This document shows positions 46,937-58,877 of a stretch of DNA of 64,000 nucleotides, one piece after another. Source of the DNA: Zancudomyces culisetae (Eukaryota; Kickxellomycota; Harpellomycetes; Harpellales; Legeriomycetaceae); the NCBI GenBank assembly GCA_001969505.1, contig LSSK01000190.1, forward strand, positions 21,190-85,189. Direction: 5' to 3'. The stretch's first letter is position 1. Each line of letters begins with the position of its first letter. Under the pieces are notes generated by a model. It saw only the letters and a program-made list of their open reading frames with translations, ran no database searches and was not told the DNA's origin. Made by a program: the position numbers and the translations under genes.

Positions 46937-47521
46937 ATGGCGGAATATCTAGCTTCAATATACGGGACAGAGAAAGACAAGGTGAATTGCTCCTTTTATT
47001 TTAAAATCGGAGCCTGTAGACATGGCGACAGATGTTCTCGGAAACATGTAAAACCTACGTATTCACGAACAGTGCTGATATCTAATGTATACCAGAATCC
47101 CGCTCATTTGCCCAATTGTCTTTTAACACCGGATGAGGTGCAACAGAATTTTGACATGTTTTTTGAGGATATGTTTTTGGAATTGGCAAAATACGGCGAG
47201 ATTATTGACCTGAAGGTCTGCGACAATGTTGGCGATCATCTGGTAGGGAATGTGTACGCAATGTTTAACTACGAGGAAGACGCCTCCAAATGTGTGGATG
47301 GCCTAAACAATCGGTATTACAATCAGCGACCGCTATGGGCCGAGCTGTCGCCTGTTGCCGATTTTAGAGAGGCGTGTTGTCGACAGTACGAAAACTCAGA
47401 ATGTAACCGTGGTGGATTTTGTAATTTTATGCATCTGCGAAGTCCGAGTAGAGGTCTTGAAGACGAGTTATATGAAGCACAAAGATTGACTATCAGGGAG
47501 CTGAGAAAGAGCAGGCGTTGA
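46937..47521 (+). CDS. U2AF small subunit (U2AF35/U2AF23)
   Basis: Splicing factor that recognises the AG of 3' splice sites. The 194-aa protein has zinc finger 1 CSFYFKIGACRHGDRCSRKH (Cx8Cx5Cx3H), a U2AF-homology motif domain with MFFEDMFLELAKYGEI and RPLWAELSP, and zinc finger 2 CRQYENSECNRGGFCNFMH (Cx7Cx5Cx3H). The human RS tail is missing; the protein ends in a short basic ELRKSRR. This is the plan of S. pombe U2AF23. S. cerevisiae lacks this protein; its presence fits the many introns with well-defined YAG/AAG acceptors in this window. The ATG is at 46937; the in-frame TTG at 46916 is not the start. Confidence 0.93.
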   Translation: MAEYLASIYGTEKDKVNCSFYFKIGACRHGDRCSRKHVKPTYSRTVLISNVYQNPAHLPNCLLTPDEVQQNFDMFFEDMFLELAKYGEIIDLKVCDNVGDHLVGNVYAMFNYEEDASKCVDGLNNRYYNQRPLWAELSPVADFREACCRQYENSECNRGGFCNFMHLRSPSRGLEDELYEAQRLTIRELRKSRR

Positions 47522-47865
47522 GCTTCATGGCCATCATCATCTTTCTTATAAATGTCAAAGTACATAGTATGAGCAGCTTCAAAAAAAAATTTCTTTGCTT
47601 GTAATCTATGATGTAGAATCAGTTTTCTTTTTTTCTTTTTTTCTATATTTCCTTATGTTTTTCTTGTTTTATAATCGCTTTTATAATATATGTCAGCTAT
47701 AAAATTAATAGAAACGTTAATACAAAAAAAATACAAGATAATCACAATAGTAATGTTAGAAAGAGGGGAGGGGTGCTATAATAATTATTGTTGTTTACGG
47801 ACTGTTGAGTGATTAGGCTATTCCTACTCTTTGTTAGGATAGTACAAATCTAGAGTAGTTGCTGG
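47522..47865. other. Convergent spacer between U2AF and TBC genes
   Basis: The 344-bp T/A-rich region has a T-rich TTTTTTTCTTTTTTTC tract near 47626-47643. No gene is seen. Confidence 0.5.
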
Positions 47866-50800
47866 TTACCAGAGTGGGGAGTTTGATATAATAATCGCGG
47901 ATGAATCTTCGATGCTTTTTTGGTAATTAACATTATCGGTAGATCCGCCACGTTTTTCTTCGGATTTGGGTAACGATATTGAATACTGTTTGTCTAAAGA
48001 TGGTGGATCCACTGGTGTTGTGGGGTCAGCACCATTCAACTCCTCTTCAAGCACATGGTTTTTATTGTGTTCGGCAAGTTGGGTTAGCGAGATTTTGCTA
48101 CCACGGCCATCCATATTCTCTTCTTTACCATTTTTCTCAGTATCATTATCGCTTACGTGTATGTCTTTGCTGGAAACCCCATCATCATAGTTTTTGGTGT
48201 TCACATTAGTCGTGGTATCAGTATTTTGATCAGTATCATAGAAATTCATGCGCTCATTGTCAGCGTTTACATCTGGTTGTGTTGAATAGTCATGTTCTTC
48301 CAAACCCAAGTCTATTTTTGGCAGAGCTAGTTCATTAATAACACCACTTGCTGGTAGGGATCCACTGTATCTCACAAATATGTTTTTGATTTGGTTCGCG
48401 ACATTGAGTAAATCCTCTATGATAATAGTCGTATTTTCTTGGCTGAAGGTTTGTAATGCTAACATCCCACCTGAAAAATCCGATTTTAGAATTGGCTCTC
48501 TTAGTACCACGAGCATTGCGGTGATAAAGTACATCAAAAAGCTTGGTCCATCCTTCAACCGAATCTCGTTACTGGCCCCTTTTCCTAGACCCTCTTTATT
48601 AATACCGTTCTCCTTGGTTATTGTGTTATTTTCAGTAGCGAGAGGCTTAACAATTATCTCCTGGGATCTGCTAAAATCATCCAGATTTTTGACAATTATC
48701 ACGTTTTTATCTAGGCTTTCCCTACGCGACTTTCGCAAATCGATATCCTTGACAATGTACTGTACATTTTCTTTTGGCTTTGGTCTAGCGGATGCCGAAG
48801 CGTCAGTGTACATCATGCTTTGAATGTTCATAAAACTCATAAACGAGAACATACCACCACCACCACCTCCCCTTCCTCCCCCTCCTCCTCCAGCGTCACC
48901 CTTCCTTACTAACCTGTTTGGTCTGTTATCCTGGGAAATCTGTGCCTGAGAGCTTGTATTTGGGTTTCTCATGCCACTAGCACCACTATCTTCACTTTTT
49001 ACCTCGTTTTTGGTTTTATTTCCTTCTTGCTGCTCCACCATACCCTTTATTTCTGAAGGAGCCTCAGCCTCTTTCTTGATTTCAGTATTCTTTTTTACAA
49101 TTTCAAATGACTTTTCTGCAATTAGACTGTCCCATAGTTTTATGACTTCGTCTAGAGGAAACTCTCTAGCGCACCACACAAGCATCCATCTCAATGCAAA
49201 ATCCTCTGGTTTGTACCCCAAATACCTCATGTGCCTCCAGAGTCTTGGATCAACTTTAGATACAACTTCATTCCACCACCTATTTAGTTGTCTCTGAATG
49301 CCACCTGATTCCTTGCTTAGACTTTCAACATCCTTCCCATCCTCCTTGTTTGTGCCAAAAAGCATTGCAATTTTGTTTGCTATACCATCTTGTATGCTTG
49401 TGAGCGTATCTGAATCTGGGGATGATTCAGGTCCACTACCATTACCATATATTGACATTCCATAATTGACATGGCCCTTCATGTTGCGGATTTCTGCCTT
49501 TTCCTTCCCAATATCATCATCAGCTGTTTCATCCATCTCTCCAATAAAATTATTAAGTGTCTGCCCGCTTAAGATTTTAAAAAGCAGAAAGAATGCGTCA
49601 GCCTCTGCTGCTGCTTTATCGTCCACTGTCGGGGCCTGCGTATACAACACATAATAAAACGGAATAATCATTTCGTTCATTCCCTGTATATACCCTACGC
49701 CTTTGTTCAGTATTGCGTATATATATAATATCCGAGCTACAATGTCCATGTGGGTTTGGGGTGGTGTTTCGATAAACGCGTCAGCTATGTGAAACGATTC
49801 TCCATCTGCCAAGTTCAAGTATTTTTCGTAGAATGCAAAACACTTTAAATCTGTCATAAGGCTTGAAGAGTTAGCCATCCTTCCAATCTTTTGGTTTTCT
49901 ATTTCATACCATTTTTTTTTTATAAATAATAAAAAAAAGCATAAAGAAACTACAAGGTATATTTTGTGTGGAGTAAAGCACAAGATACTAGGTTTGTTGT
50001 ATCAGCTTACCTTTGAGTTTAAATCCTAAACTGTCATGAAACTCTTCAATAGAATCAAAAATTTCTACGCTTCCGCTTCTGCTACTGCTTGTGCTGCCTC
50101 CATCTTCATCGCTATCCATACATTTTTCTTTACTCCTCTCTTCAGAAAGCCTGTTTTGCAAGAAATCGTCGCGTGGTAGCGTACGTTTCACATCTCTCAG
50201 TATCTGTATGAGTATTTTGCTCTCATACCTCTTTTTGTTTGCCTAGTAAAACGGTATTGTTTATTATCGTATTGTAAACTCAGTTAAAATATGCTTTAGG
50301 CTGATATATATATTGATGAAGATATCGCCAAAATCTAACGAAGGGGATGTTTGGAATCAGGAAAAAGGATACAAAAAACGTAAAATAAATGAAACCTGAT
50401 TGAAGTTTACTTACTATTGCTTCAACGTCTTTTCCGTCCACCAAAGTTCGATTATCTTCGCTACCCCTATGACTTTTCTCAGTAGTGCCATGACTGTGCT
50501 GAACATCATAAAGCTCTTTTATGAATCCCTATAATATGAAATTGAAACAACTGGTTTATTATATTTGAATTGGTTATCGCTTAAAAGATACACTTGATCT
50601 TGTATGCTCGAGCATAAGCTCGGAGTAGAAAAATACACATCTCAAACTTACATAGTAGAAACTCCGGTTTCTGTTCAGTTCAACTTTCCATTCTCTTTTA
50701 TCCACAGGCAAATATCCCAATAATATCTAATTCGCATAGTTAAGGTTACTTGTAGTGGAGCGCTTTTTCTTTAATGGATTTTGTACTGCTAGCACTCAAA

Positions 50801-51333
50801 AACAAAAAACAAAAAACTATGTATCCTTATTATCACAAAGCTAAAACAGAAAACTTACTCTCCAACATACTGACCGAATGTTACCTTTTCCTTCAATACC
50901 TAATAAAATATAATTTAGGATAAAATCGATATATTTCTTACATAGACTCAAAAACAGAATCAAGCTTGAACAAAACACCAAGTCGTGATATTTCACTCTG
51001 TGTAAATCAAAACCTTAATAGTACTTTATCTACTTGTACTAAATACTGTCTCTCTATACGTACAAGCAATGGTACAGCAAATAGGCCATGACCAAACATT
51101 GATAATAAAATCCTATACTTTTTTGATGAAAAAAAGTAAGGAGAGAGGGGGGGGGGGGCTTGTATACCAATCTGGAGGGTATACCACACATTTACAATAG
51201 ATAAGAGCATTGCAAAACCTAGTGATAATTCTAATATTATTGGCAAATTACCTTTGTAGCAGAGGCGCCGCACAGCGTCCAGGTCCACAATATTGAGGTT
51301 TGATGAGTTCAAAGCCGGCATTTTAACGCTCAT
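47866..51333 (-). CDS. TBC-domain Rab GTPase-activating protein (TBC1D13-like)
   Basis: Rab GAP. Six exons (51333-51252, 50899-50859, 50726-50652, 50528-50415, 50242-50011, 49898-47866) join in frame to 858 aa. Early TBC elements are RRLCYKGIEGKGNIRSVCW and LLGYLPVDKREW; the Arg finger is in IQILRDVKRTLP and the Gln finger in VGYIQGMNE (near residue 250), so both catalytic fingers are present. The TBC fold contains an acidic insertion, then EVIKLWDSL. The C-terminal half is disordered with a poly-Gly tract (about residue 520) and charged repeats. Plan and fingers resemble TBC1D13; the Rab target is unknown. Exon 2 is 41 nt. Intron 1 (352 nt) is the longest in the window and carries a G12 tract. 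Confidence 0.87.
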
Positions 51334-52588
51334 TACTTCGTATAATATATGTGTTCCTCTCGTTTACTGATAGAAAACGACGTGTTAAATACAAAAGAAA
51401 ACTTGTAATGATATGCGCTATGCCAAGCGATAGACTGTAAAGTATTTGTTCTATTCAATATTATCTATAAAATTTGCACTGTAACACAGCTACGAGCCGA
51501 TACGGGATACCAATATGTTATCTGTTCTGTCAACAACAAAAGTATTAGTGACTTTTATTTTTATTTTTCTATTTTCCCAAGTATTTCTTTTCTCTTAACA
51601 TCGTTCCATCGATATTCTTTAATAGAAAGTGAAGATTATGTGTAATAAAATCAAGCAAAGTAACGTAAATATCTAAAACTCTTCTAAATTGTAGATGAAA
51701 TCAATAAAGGAGTTTGTGGGTTTGTTTTGTCAAGTCAGAGTCAGCATGCTTTTATTCGCTGTGCTTTTACAAATACAATTTGTAGACACACAAAAATCTA
51801 AAAAAATCTAAAAAGCCTCTCTTCCTTTCTCCCTCACCCTCAACCATGGTATAAAAAAAAACATGCGAATAGTGCTTTGGAACCCACTAAATGAATAGGA
51901 TGACACAAACACTTGGTGTTCTATTATTCATTTTGTGGAGAAAGAGAATAGCTTGCAAATAACCACTTTTCCCGGTTCTTTTTCTTTTGTAATGCAAACT
52001 TTGGATGTTAATCGCTGGTAATGGAGCTCTTGGGGGTGGGGTGGGAGTGAGATTTCTGTCAATTTGAACTTGTTTTTTTGTTTTGCGGCTACTTTGCAAA
52101 TTGGATTGGTGGTATTACAATATACAATACACAAAGTATAATTCCTTTTTTTCTTTTCTCTTTTTCCTTTTTTTGTTTGCTAAGCCCTAGAACGAGTACA
52201 AGGAGAATCTGAACCAAAATCGAAAAAAGGGAAAGGGAGAGGGAAAGGAAATGATGAAGATGGGTAAGCGTAGCAAGAAAAAAGGGCTAATAAACGGGAG
52301 AAGGGGCCAGGGGCCAGATACCAGAGTCCAATTACAAGTAAGGTTTTCCATAACACACTGATGCTTTTATTCGCTCATCCGTTTTGTTTATACAAACATT
52401 TATGCAAGTTAAAGCGAAACGAATGCAACTAGTGCTTAATTTCATAACATACATTATTCAATTCCCTTCAATCCCAGCCCAAAAATAGCGACCAGTGGTT
52501 GCTAAACGAAACTATCAACAAATAAATGGGTAAATAAATAATGACATAGTTCCACTAATAGACGTTAAAACGTAAAAGGGAGAATGAG
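51334..52588. other. Upstream region of the TBC gene, 1.25 kb
   Basis: AT-rich intergenic DNA with small frames (51887-52134, minus) that look random. No gene or RNA is called. Confidence 0.5.
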
Positions 52589-52944
52589 TTATTGCGTTTG
52601 TGAAGTGGTAAGGTAAAAAAAAAGGTCAGCAGCTTTTTCCCGCAGTTCTGGGTGGAGTGTCATTATTTTCTCCATTTTCTCTAGTTTAGTGAGTATCCGA
52701 GCCTGTAGTTGCTCAAACGGGTGACATACAGATAGAACTAGGATAAATAAGACGGGTGAAAAAAAAGGGGGGGTGAAGGAGTAAAAGTTTACTGTCACCA
52801 TACTATCATTGAATGATGTGTGCTCCCCTGACCTTTTGAAAAAAAAAACACATACACACACACGCACATACAAGCAAAGCAGTGTACCATCTGGTGTGAC
52901 TCACTATTTCGTATTTCCATGTATATTGTGCTTTTATCATTCAT
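52589..52944 (-). CDS. Possible small two-exon gene, 62 aa, unrecognised
   Basis: A weak candidate. A minus-strand frame ending at 52589 encodes a helical, charged C-terminus: FEQLQARILTKLEKMEKIM then TLHPELREKAADLF. It has no ATG of its own before this segment. A possible first exon runs 52944-52905 (ATG, 13 codons plus one base) to a GTGAGT donor, a donor type used by FMP25 and CDC45, and joins in phase to an acceptor before 52737. The predicted 62-aa protein would be a mostly helical coiled-coil peptide. I recognise no family. The join rests only on splice-site form and phase. Confidence 0.25.
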
Positions 52945-53311
52945 TGCCTAGCGTACACACACATCGCAGTTGCGCGAATTCTAGTTTATGAAGATGGGGA
53001 TATGCAGTCAAGTTGTTTTTGAGAATGCAGACAGTCAAGCAGAAATAAATGATAAAATATATAACTGACTGAGAATTGAATTGACGATATACTATCCCAT
53101 CCATCTGTCTTTCCTTCCTTTTCCTACTATCACACATCATCATTTGGCATTTTTGAGCAACTCTGGTATTAATAACGAAACACACAAATAATAATAAAAA
53201 TTGTAATAAAGTATGCTTCATGTAGAAAAAAAAAAACAATCAATGTTTTTACCAACTAAACCTAAAAGTGAAATGATCAAGATAGAAAATGTGAAAAGAT
53301 AGTCATAAAGT
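52945..53311. other. Spacer between the chitin synthase end and the small candidate gene
   Basis: The 367-bp AT-rich 3' flank of the chitin synthase gene shows no other feature. Confidence 0.5.
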
Positions 53312-56300
53312 TTAGGGACCAAATAGATAATGGCCAATTATATAAGAGATAGAGCCCACAAAGCGGATAAAGGCTAAGGCGGCAACACTCCAAAAGATAA
53401 ATGAAAGGTATGGGTTAACAGCTGCGGATTGGGCGGTAGCTGAACCGGAACCGTAGATATGGTCGGCAAACCAAGCCGAAGAAAGGATCAAGACCAGTAA
53501 AATGTTTGTAAAAGTCCAAACAAGAACCAGATTGGTACGGAACATTTTATTTGCATCGTCACGTTTAGTAGCAGCATCGCGTTTGACCTTTTCTGCATTT
53601 TTTGGAATAGGTTGCCGCAGGCTAGATAAAAATGTTTCATATACAGCGTTAATGTCGGCTTGGTCGGTTGCGACATTAACAGTGGCCACAGCAACACCAT
53701 CCTTTTTTGTAGAGACTTTTGCGTGGCCCAAATCATTTGATACAGAGGTGTCACCTTTGGTTCCCCAGGACACATCGTGTATGTTACAAAAGGCATATAC
53801 CATCAGAATATTGATGGCGGAAGGCATCCACAACAAGTATTGGACTAAAGAGGTAACCATGTGCCAAGGTTCGAGATATATAATTGAAGATATAAGATAG
53901 ATACCATATGTAGAAGCGGTGGAGATCACAATATCACGGAAGTATGAGTCTTTGATAAGAGAGACAGCACCATCATTGAAGTTTGTTGATTGAATCTGCC
54001 GAACAATGGAGAAGATAACTGTATAAGTCATAACAATCATAATAAGAGCAAATAGGGTGACGGCGAAGCCATAGATAAATTTGGAGCCTTGAGGTCGATT
54101 ACCCAGGGCCAAAACAAAGATCATCATCAAAGACATGATATACAGAATACGAATGACTTCGGTAACAACGGTTCCTCCACCGAAAAACGGATCGTTTTTG
54201 TACCTTTTTTCCTTGTCTGCAAGCTGAACATTTTGAGCTAAAAAATAAAACGCCAGGTAGAAATTGGCCAACGAGAACCAGGAGAACAGCATGTTAACAA
54301 CCTGGTATAAAAATTCGATGAAGAATAAGAAGTGTTGGAAAATATGATGGCTGGAGTTTAGGACACGATACCAGTGAGCAATTGCATAAAACATGGCGAA
54401 AAACGATCCATTCAACCATCTTCGGCGCTGAGAAATCAGCTCAGGTAATGTGTCTGGTACATCTGTCATAGCCTTTGCTGATTTGACATACTTGAGCACA
54501 TAATTACAGTTGCGTTTAGTTACCAATTCGAAACACAAAATACGATCTTCGGCCAAATACATGTTTGCCTCAAAGATACCACCGGCTGAACCATCACCCG
54601 AATGCATCAATTCGCCCTTGAAGTATGAGTGAAGAGGACCTGATGTGGCATCGGAATTTTGCAGTGCACTGTATCTGTATGCCGAAAACGCTCCTGGAAG
54701 CACCGAGATATATCCTAATACTGACTCTAATGGCTTATCCAAAATATTAGACATCTTGTATTCAAAGTTTTGCGCCGCCACCAGCATATTCCAAAGATCA
54801 CAGCTGTTGTTTCCTGTATCAACACAAATCTCACCACATGCGCCTGCCACTTTTGCATCCTTGTCAAACGCCTTCCACAAATGGTAAATCGACGTCCCAG
54901 TTGGCTTTGTTCCGACGTCAATCAATACGCAAATGTTGGGTTGCAAAAGTGGTGAAAACGCATTGAAGAACCATCGGTGTGAGTTGATCTTTTTTGCGTT
55001 TTTTTCTTTAAGACAGAACAACACTTGCACGGGAACATATCCTCTTTCTGGCCCTAGAAAATTCATTTCAGAATCTATACATATCTGTGTTGTATATTCA
55101 AAGATATGTGCTGTCACTGGCCGCCCGCTTACACTGTTCTGCATTACCCCCTCTTGGTACACTCCCATACATCCTAGAATTTCTAATACTTTGCGGTTGA
55201 CTTTTGTACGTCCATCCGCAACGACACATACTACACACTTTTTCCATGCATCCGCTCCCCATGTTCTGCTTCGTGTCCGCGTCTGCAAATGTGTAATATT
55301 TTTGACTACTGCCTTAAACGTTCTTCCAAAAAGATCTGGCCCTTCGTTATACATTGTAAGAACTGTAAACATCTCCGTCTGTCTTCCGTACATTACTGGT
55401 CTCAGTGTATATTTTTCGGTCATAAACTCATTTGGATCACATGTACATGCAGTATACCTCATGTGCGTGAATTCTTGCCCTGTTTTGTATTTTCCAGCCA
55501 TCAACACCTTATCTGCTACTGGACAGTCCAAAACTAGATTTCCTGATGTCAATTCAACTTGTTTCAAATGTCTCATCCGCTGTTCTTTATAGGCGGAGTA
55601 AAGCCGTGAATCTACCGGTGGTGCTTCAGATATATCATACAGCTGGGATAATTGTGGGTCTACTTCTGGCATGTGTCGTGGATCCAGCACTCTTCCCGAC
55701 TTTTCTAGTAGATCATTTGACTGAAGTTCTGGTGTAGATACTGGTTGTGCTACTCTCAACTGTACATCATGGATACTTGGTTCAGAGCGTTTCTCTGCAT
55801 CCCTTGGTCTCATTGGGACTGGAAGTGGTTTTCCTCCCCCCAATATGGGAACGTCCCCTTGTCCATAATATCCCTCTTCGCCCATTCCACTCCCATAATA
55901 CTCTTCGTTTTTTGCAAAATGCCCATCACCTTCGTAATACCCCTGATGATCTCCTATATCACCCCCGGTATATTGATACCTTCCATCATCATACGTGTTT
56001 TCATGCATTTCTATCTCCTCTTGGTACCCTTGGTTCTGCTGGTTTTGTTGATACATATCCATTTCATGCTGTTGATTGTTATACCCATAACTCTGCTGGC
56101 TTCTTCCTTCATCGTATCCCCCATGTCCCTGGTTATATATTCTATCTGCCTCGCTTGGATTTAATCGCCGATACCTTTCACCAGCTATACTACCCACTGC
56201 ACTTGCATCTTCACTTCTTCCTCCCATCGTGTCATACCCTTGTGGCTGTTGCATTTGTTGTGATAGTTGCGTTGGTATTGGTGGCGGCCTGGCGTTAAAT

Positions 56301-56509
56301 ACCCTTTCGTCTCCTCCGCGATACCCTTGAGAGTTACTTTGTGTATGCTGCGGTGGCGTTAGCGACCCGACAGGACTCTGTTGTTGTTGTTGTTGTTGTC
56401 TCTGTTGTCTAATTCTTTCAAGCAATTCATAGTTGTTCATCCTCTCATTGTCGCCTCCTCTTCCCCCTTCGTTTCCATAGGCATTCTCTCTACTGCGCTT
56501 ATCATTCAT
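53312..56509 (-). CDS. Chitin synthase, division 1 (classes I-III)
   Basis: A 1065-aa plasma-membrane enzyme polymerising GlcNAc from UDP-GlcNAc. Residues 1-240 form a disordered cytosolic tail with poly-Gln and many Gly/Tyr/Gln repeats. The CS1N region follows (VLDCPVADKVL), then the GT2 catalytic domain: WGADAWKKCVVCVVADGR, GACGEICVD, YLAEDRILCFE (catalytic Asp, near 653) and QRRRWLNGSFFA (near 695). The C-terminus has about seven membrane segments. The set of motifs and absence of a myosin or cytochrome b5 domain place it in division 1, related to yeast Chs1/Chs2; class I, II or III cannot be settled by eye. Single exon. The start is the ATG at 56509, with a stop-rich leader before it. Confidence 0.95.
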   Translation of the reverse strand: MNDKRSRENAYGNEGGRGGDNERMNNYELLERIRQQRQQQQQQQSPVGSLTPPQHTQSNSQGYRGGDERVFNARPPPIPTQLSQQMQQPQGYDTMGGRSEDASAVGSIAGERYRRLNPSEADRIYNQGHGGYDEGRSQQSYGYNNQQHEMDMYQQNQQNQGYQEEIEMHENTYDDGRYQYTGGDIGDHQGYYEGDGHFAKNEEYYGSGMGEEGYYGQGDVPILGGGKPLPVPMRPRDAEKRSEPSIHDVQLRVAQPVSTPELQSNDLLEKSGRVLDPRHMPEVDPQLSQLYDISEAPPVDSRLYSAYKEQRMRHLKQVELTSGNLVLDCPVADKVLMAGKYKTGQEFTHMRYTACTCDPNEFMTEKYTLRPVMYGRQTEMFTVLTMYNEGPDLFGRTFKAVVKNITHLQTRTRSRTWGADAWKKCVVCVVADGRTKVNRKVLEILGCMGVYQEGVMQNSVSGRPVTAHIFEYTTQICIDSEMNFLGPERGYVPVQVLFCLKEKNAKKINSHRWFFNAFSPLLQPNICVLIDVGTKPTGTSIYHLWKAFDKDAKVAGACGEICVDTGNNSCDLWNMLVAAQNFEYKMSNILDKPLESVLGYISVLPGAFSAYRYSALQNSDATSGPLHSYFKGELMHSGDGSAGGIFEANMYLAEDRILCFELVTKRNCNYVLKYVKSAKAMTDVPDTLPELISQRRRWLNGSFFAMFYAIAHWYRVLNSSHHIFQHFLFFIEFLYQVVNMLFSWFSLANFYLAFYFLAQNVQLADKEKRYKNDPFFGGGTVVTEVIRILYIMSLMMIFVLALGNRPQGSKFIYGFAVTLFALIMIVMTYTVIFSIVRQIQSTNFNDGAVSLIKDSYFRDIVISTASTYGIYLISSIIYLEPWHMVTSLVQYLLWMPSAINILMVYAFCNIHDVSWGTKGDTSVSNDLGHAKVSTKKDGVAVATVNVATDQADINAVYETFLSSLRQPIPKNAEKVKRDAATKRDDANKMFRTNLVLVWTFTNILLVLILSSAWFADHIYGSGSATAQSAAVNPYLSFIFWSVAALAFIRFVGSISYIIGHYLFGP

Positions 56510-58877
56510 TATAATTTTACTAATACAAACGTTCTGTTCTATGTTCTCGCGGTTCTATTAAAATAAATAAATAAATAAACTCGATGTATGGATGTAAAGC
56601 CCAATTTTTTCTTGAAAAAAAAAAGCTGATAATGGTAGCCGAACCTTTTAAAACCAAACTTTTAGCACACCATCCAACTTGTAAAAGCAATTTCTATACA
56701 TCTGATTGCGCTTTATTTTCCGCCCTATATCTGCCATTTTTTGTTTTTATTTTTGTACCAGACGTTTTCAATGGCGTTTGGTTCGTGTGTTTGGTGTTAA
56801 AACCAATAGTAATTAAATAGGCTTTGTTATTTTGCTCAGGTGTTATATAATCTACCTTTTTCGCCTTATTTTAAATCCACTATTTACTCGTAAATTTCAG
56901 AATTACCGTAAAGTGAATTCGGATTACAAAATATGAATGATTATACTATTCTAATTCATTGATTCAATTGAAAAAAGAAAAAAGAAAAAAAATTCCCTTG
57001 CCTCAACGAATGTAAAAAAGGCAATAGTTTTGAAAACATTTACAAAAATATCCTTCCACTTTTGCTAAAGAAAAGCATAACTTTGTCTACTTTTTACCTT
57101 TTATGACCCAAAACTCGGTATTAAAATAAATGTCTTTTTACCCAATTTCTTGATTTATTTATTCGGATTACACAATCTGTCTGGATTTCATTGTTTGTCC
57201 TGGCTATTATCTTTTTGTATTGAGCCGCTTACATTATTTCTGCACTAATTAGTGGATTAGCTCGCTTAATCTTTCGCATACAACTAGTGCCTGTAATTTC
57301 CGCTTTTATGGGCTATTAATATTTGCTCCAAATCATTTACTTGTATGTTTTGAGCTTTTTACAAATTCCTTTCTCCTTTTCCTCTCTACATAAAATAGAC
57401 AACAAGAGGAATAAATCATGCAAAGCGAGAAAATGATTTGCGTTTATCGCGTAAATCATCCTTCCATACACACAAACTCTCTTACACATCATGGATTAAA
57501 GTAGGGATGTCGCACTATGGAATTGCAAAAAGATATACACCCCAAAGATATTTTTTCTGCCAATAACGGTTTCTATTGCAAGCTATCTGTTCCCCCCAGT
57601 TACTCCAATAAACAGCATTTTTTGTCTTTTTAGATTGCCAAGTAGAGTAAAATCCCACAGGCGATGTGTACAACACTACTTGTAGCATCGCATTATGTTT
57701 CACCACTAAACACACCTAAATACAAATAATACCAAGAGTCAGGTCTAGGCATATTTATAGCAAACATCATACATCCATAGCCTTCCACAATGAGTGCGGT
57801 CCGGGTTTGCAGGTCTTGGTATGCAGTTGTTATAGTTTGGGCAACCCTTGTTAAAAAACGACCCCTGAATCCGTCTCTCATGTTGTTCTCCTCCTCCTCC
57901 CCCCCGTTCTGTACTGGTATCTTCAAATGGTGTGGTAAAACATAGCGTACAGTGTGATTGTAAAATCAAATAATGTTGAAAACCCCCTTAACCTCAACAT
58001 TTTTGTATCACGTAATGACATATCCCCCCAAACTCGCTTAAATAAAAAAAGATGATCCAATGAATGGCAGAAAACGGTAAATGGTTGAAACAAGTACACA
58101 TTTGCCAACAAATGGCACTGCTGCCAAGGGCTCGAGTGTTAGCGCCTTTTATTTTATCCCAGTTAGTAAAGCTGACTTCGTTAGTAGATCCAACCACTCC
58201 TGCTGGAGTCAGGCTAGCAAAAATTACACAAAACAGTTTTCATTTCCATATAAATCTAAATATCACTTGAATTTACAAGTTCGGAGCTATTTCACCAAAC
58301 GCAAAGCTTTAGAATGTTCAGATTTTTTTCCTGAGAAAAGCACTGGGGGGGGAGTGGGGTCAATGTTACGAGTAATGCAAATCATTAAATTATAACAAGT
58401 ATTTATGAGGTATACATGTTACTTTATTGTCTATTATACAAGATAGATAAGCGGTAGTATGTGCTATCCGACCATGGATCTCCTGCATCACAGAGGTTGT
58501 TTCTATGGTTTAATTTCTAATCATATCCATTGCCCTACTCACATCCAAAGTCTCCCAAGCATTGTATAAATTTTTAGAATGGCCATCTACTAATATGCTA
58601 CAAAACACTGAAACTCTTGTACCACAACCATGTTTCTAAATTTGATTTAGTTTTATTTAATAATTTCTAAGCAAAATAAGCCTATGATTGCTGTTGCAAA
58701 TAGCGGTTTAGTACAGAGCCTCGTAGGCAAGGATAACATTAGCTAACAATAACAAGTTTAAAAATACAAAATCACCATACTCGCCATATCTCCTAGTCTA
58801 AACAACACGCCCCCATTGATGAACTCCTGCTATCTAAAAGTTTCTAAAAAGACTGGGGTTATTAAATTCAGCAAAAC
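56510..58877. other. Chitin synthase upstream region and PIG-Y 3' flank, 2.4 kb
   Basis: AT-rich DNA with a (AAAT)n tract around 56558-56580 and homopolymer tracts at 57899-57905 (C7) and 58345-58352 (G8). Overlapping short frames on both strands at 57515-58395 show no family motif and are not called. Confidence 0.5.

Noticed and set aside
57515-58395. Cluster of overlapping 60-100 codon frames on both strands between chitin synthase and PIG-Y genes
   Set aside because: None has a conserved motif or coding-like composition, and mutually overlapping frames of this size arise by chance.
2127-58700. Recurrent GCTATTTG/CAAATAGC octamers in intergenic DNA
   Set aside because: About nine copies were seen by eye, only modestly above expectation for this base composition. 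A counted comparison with shuffled sequence would be needed.
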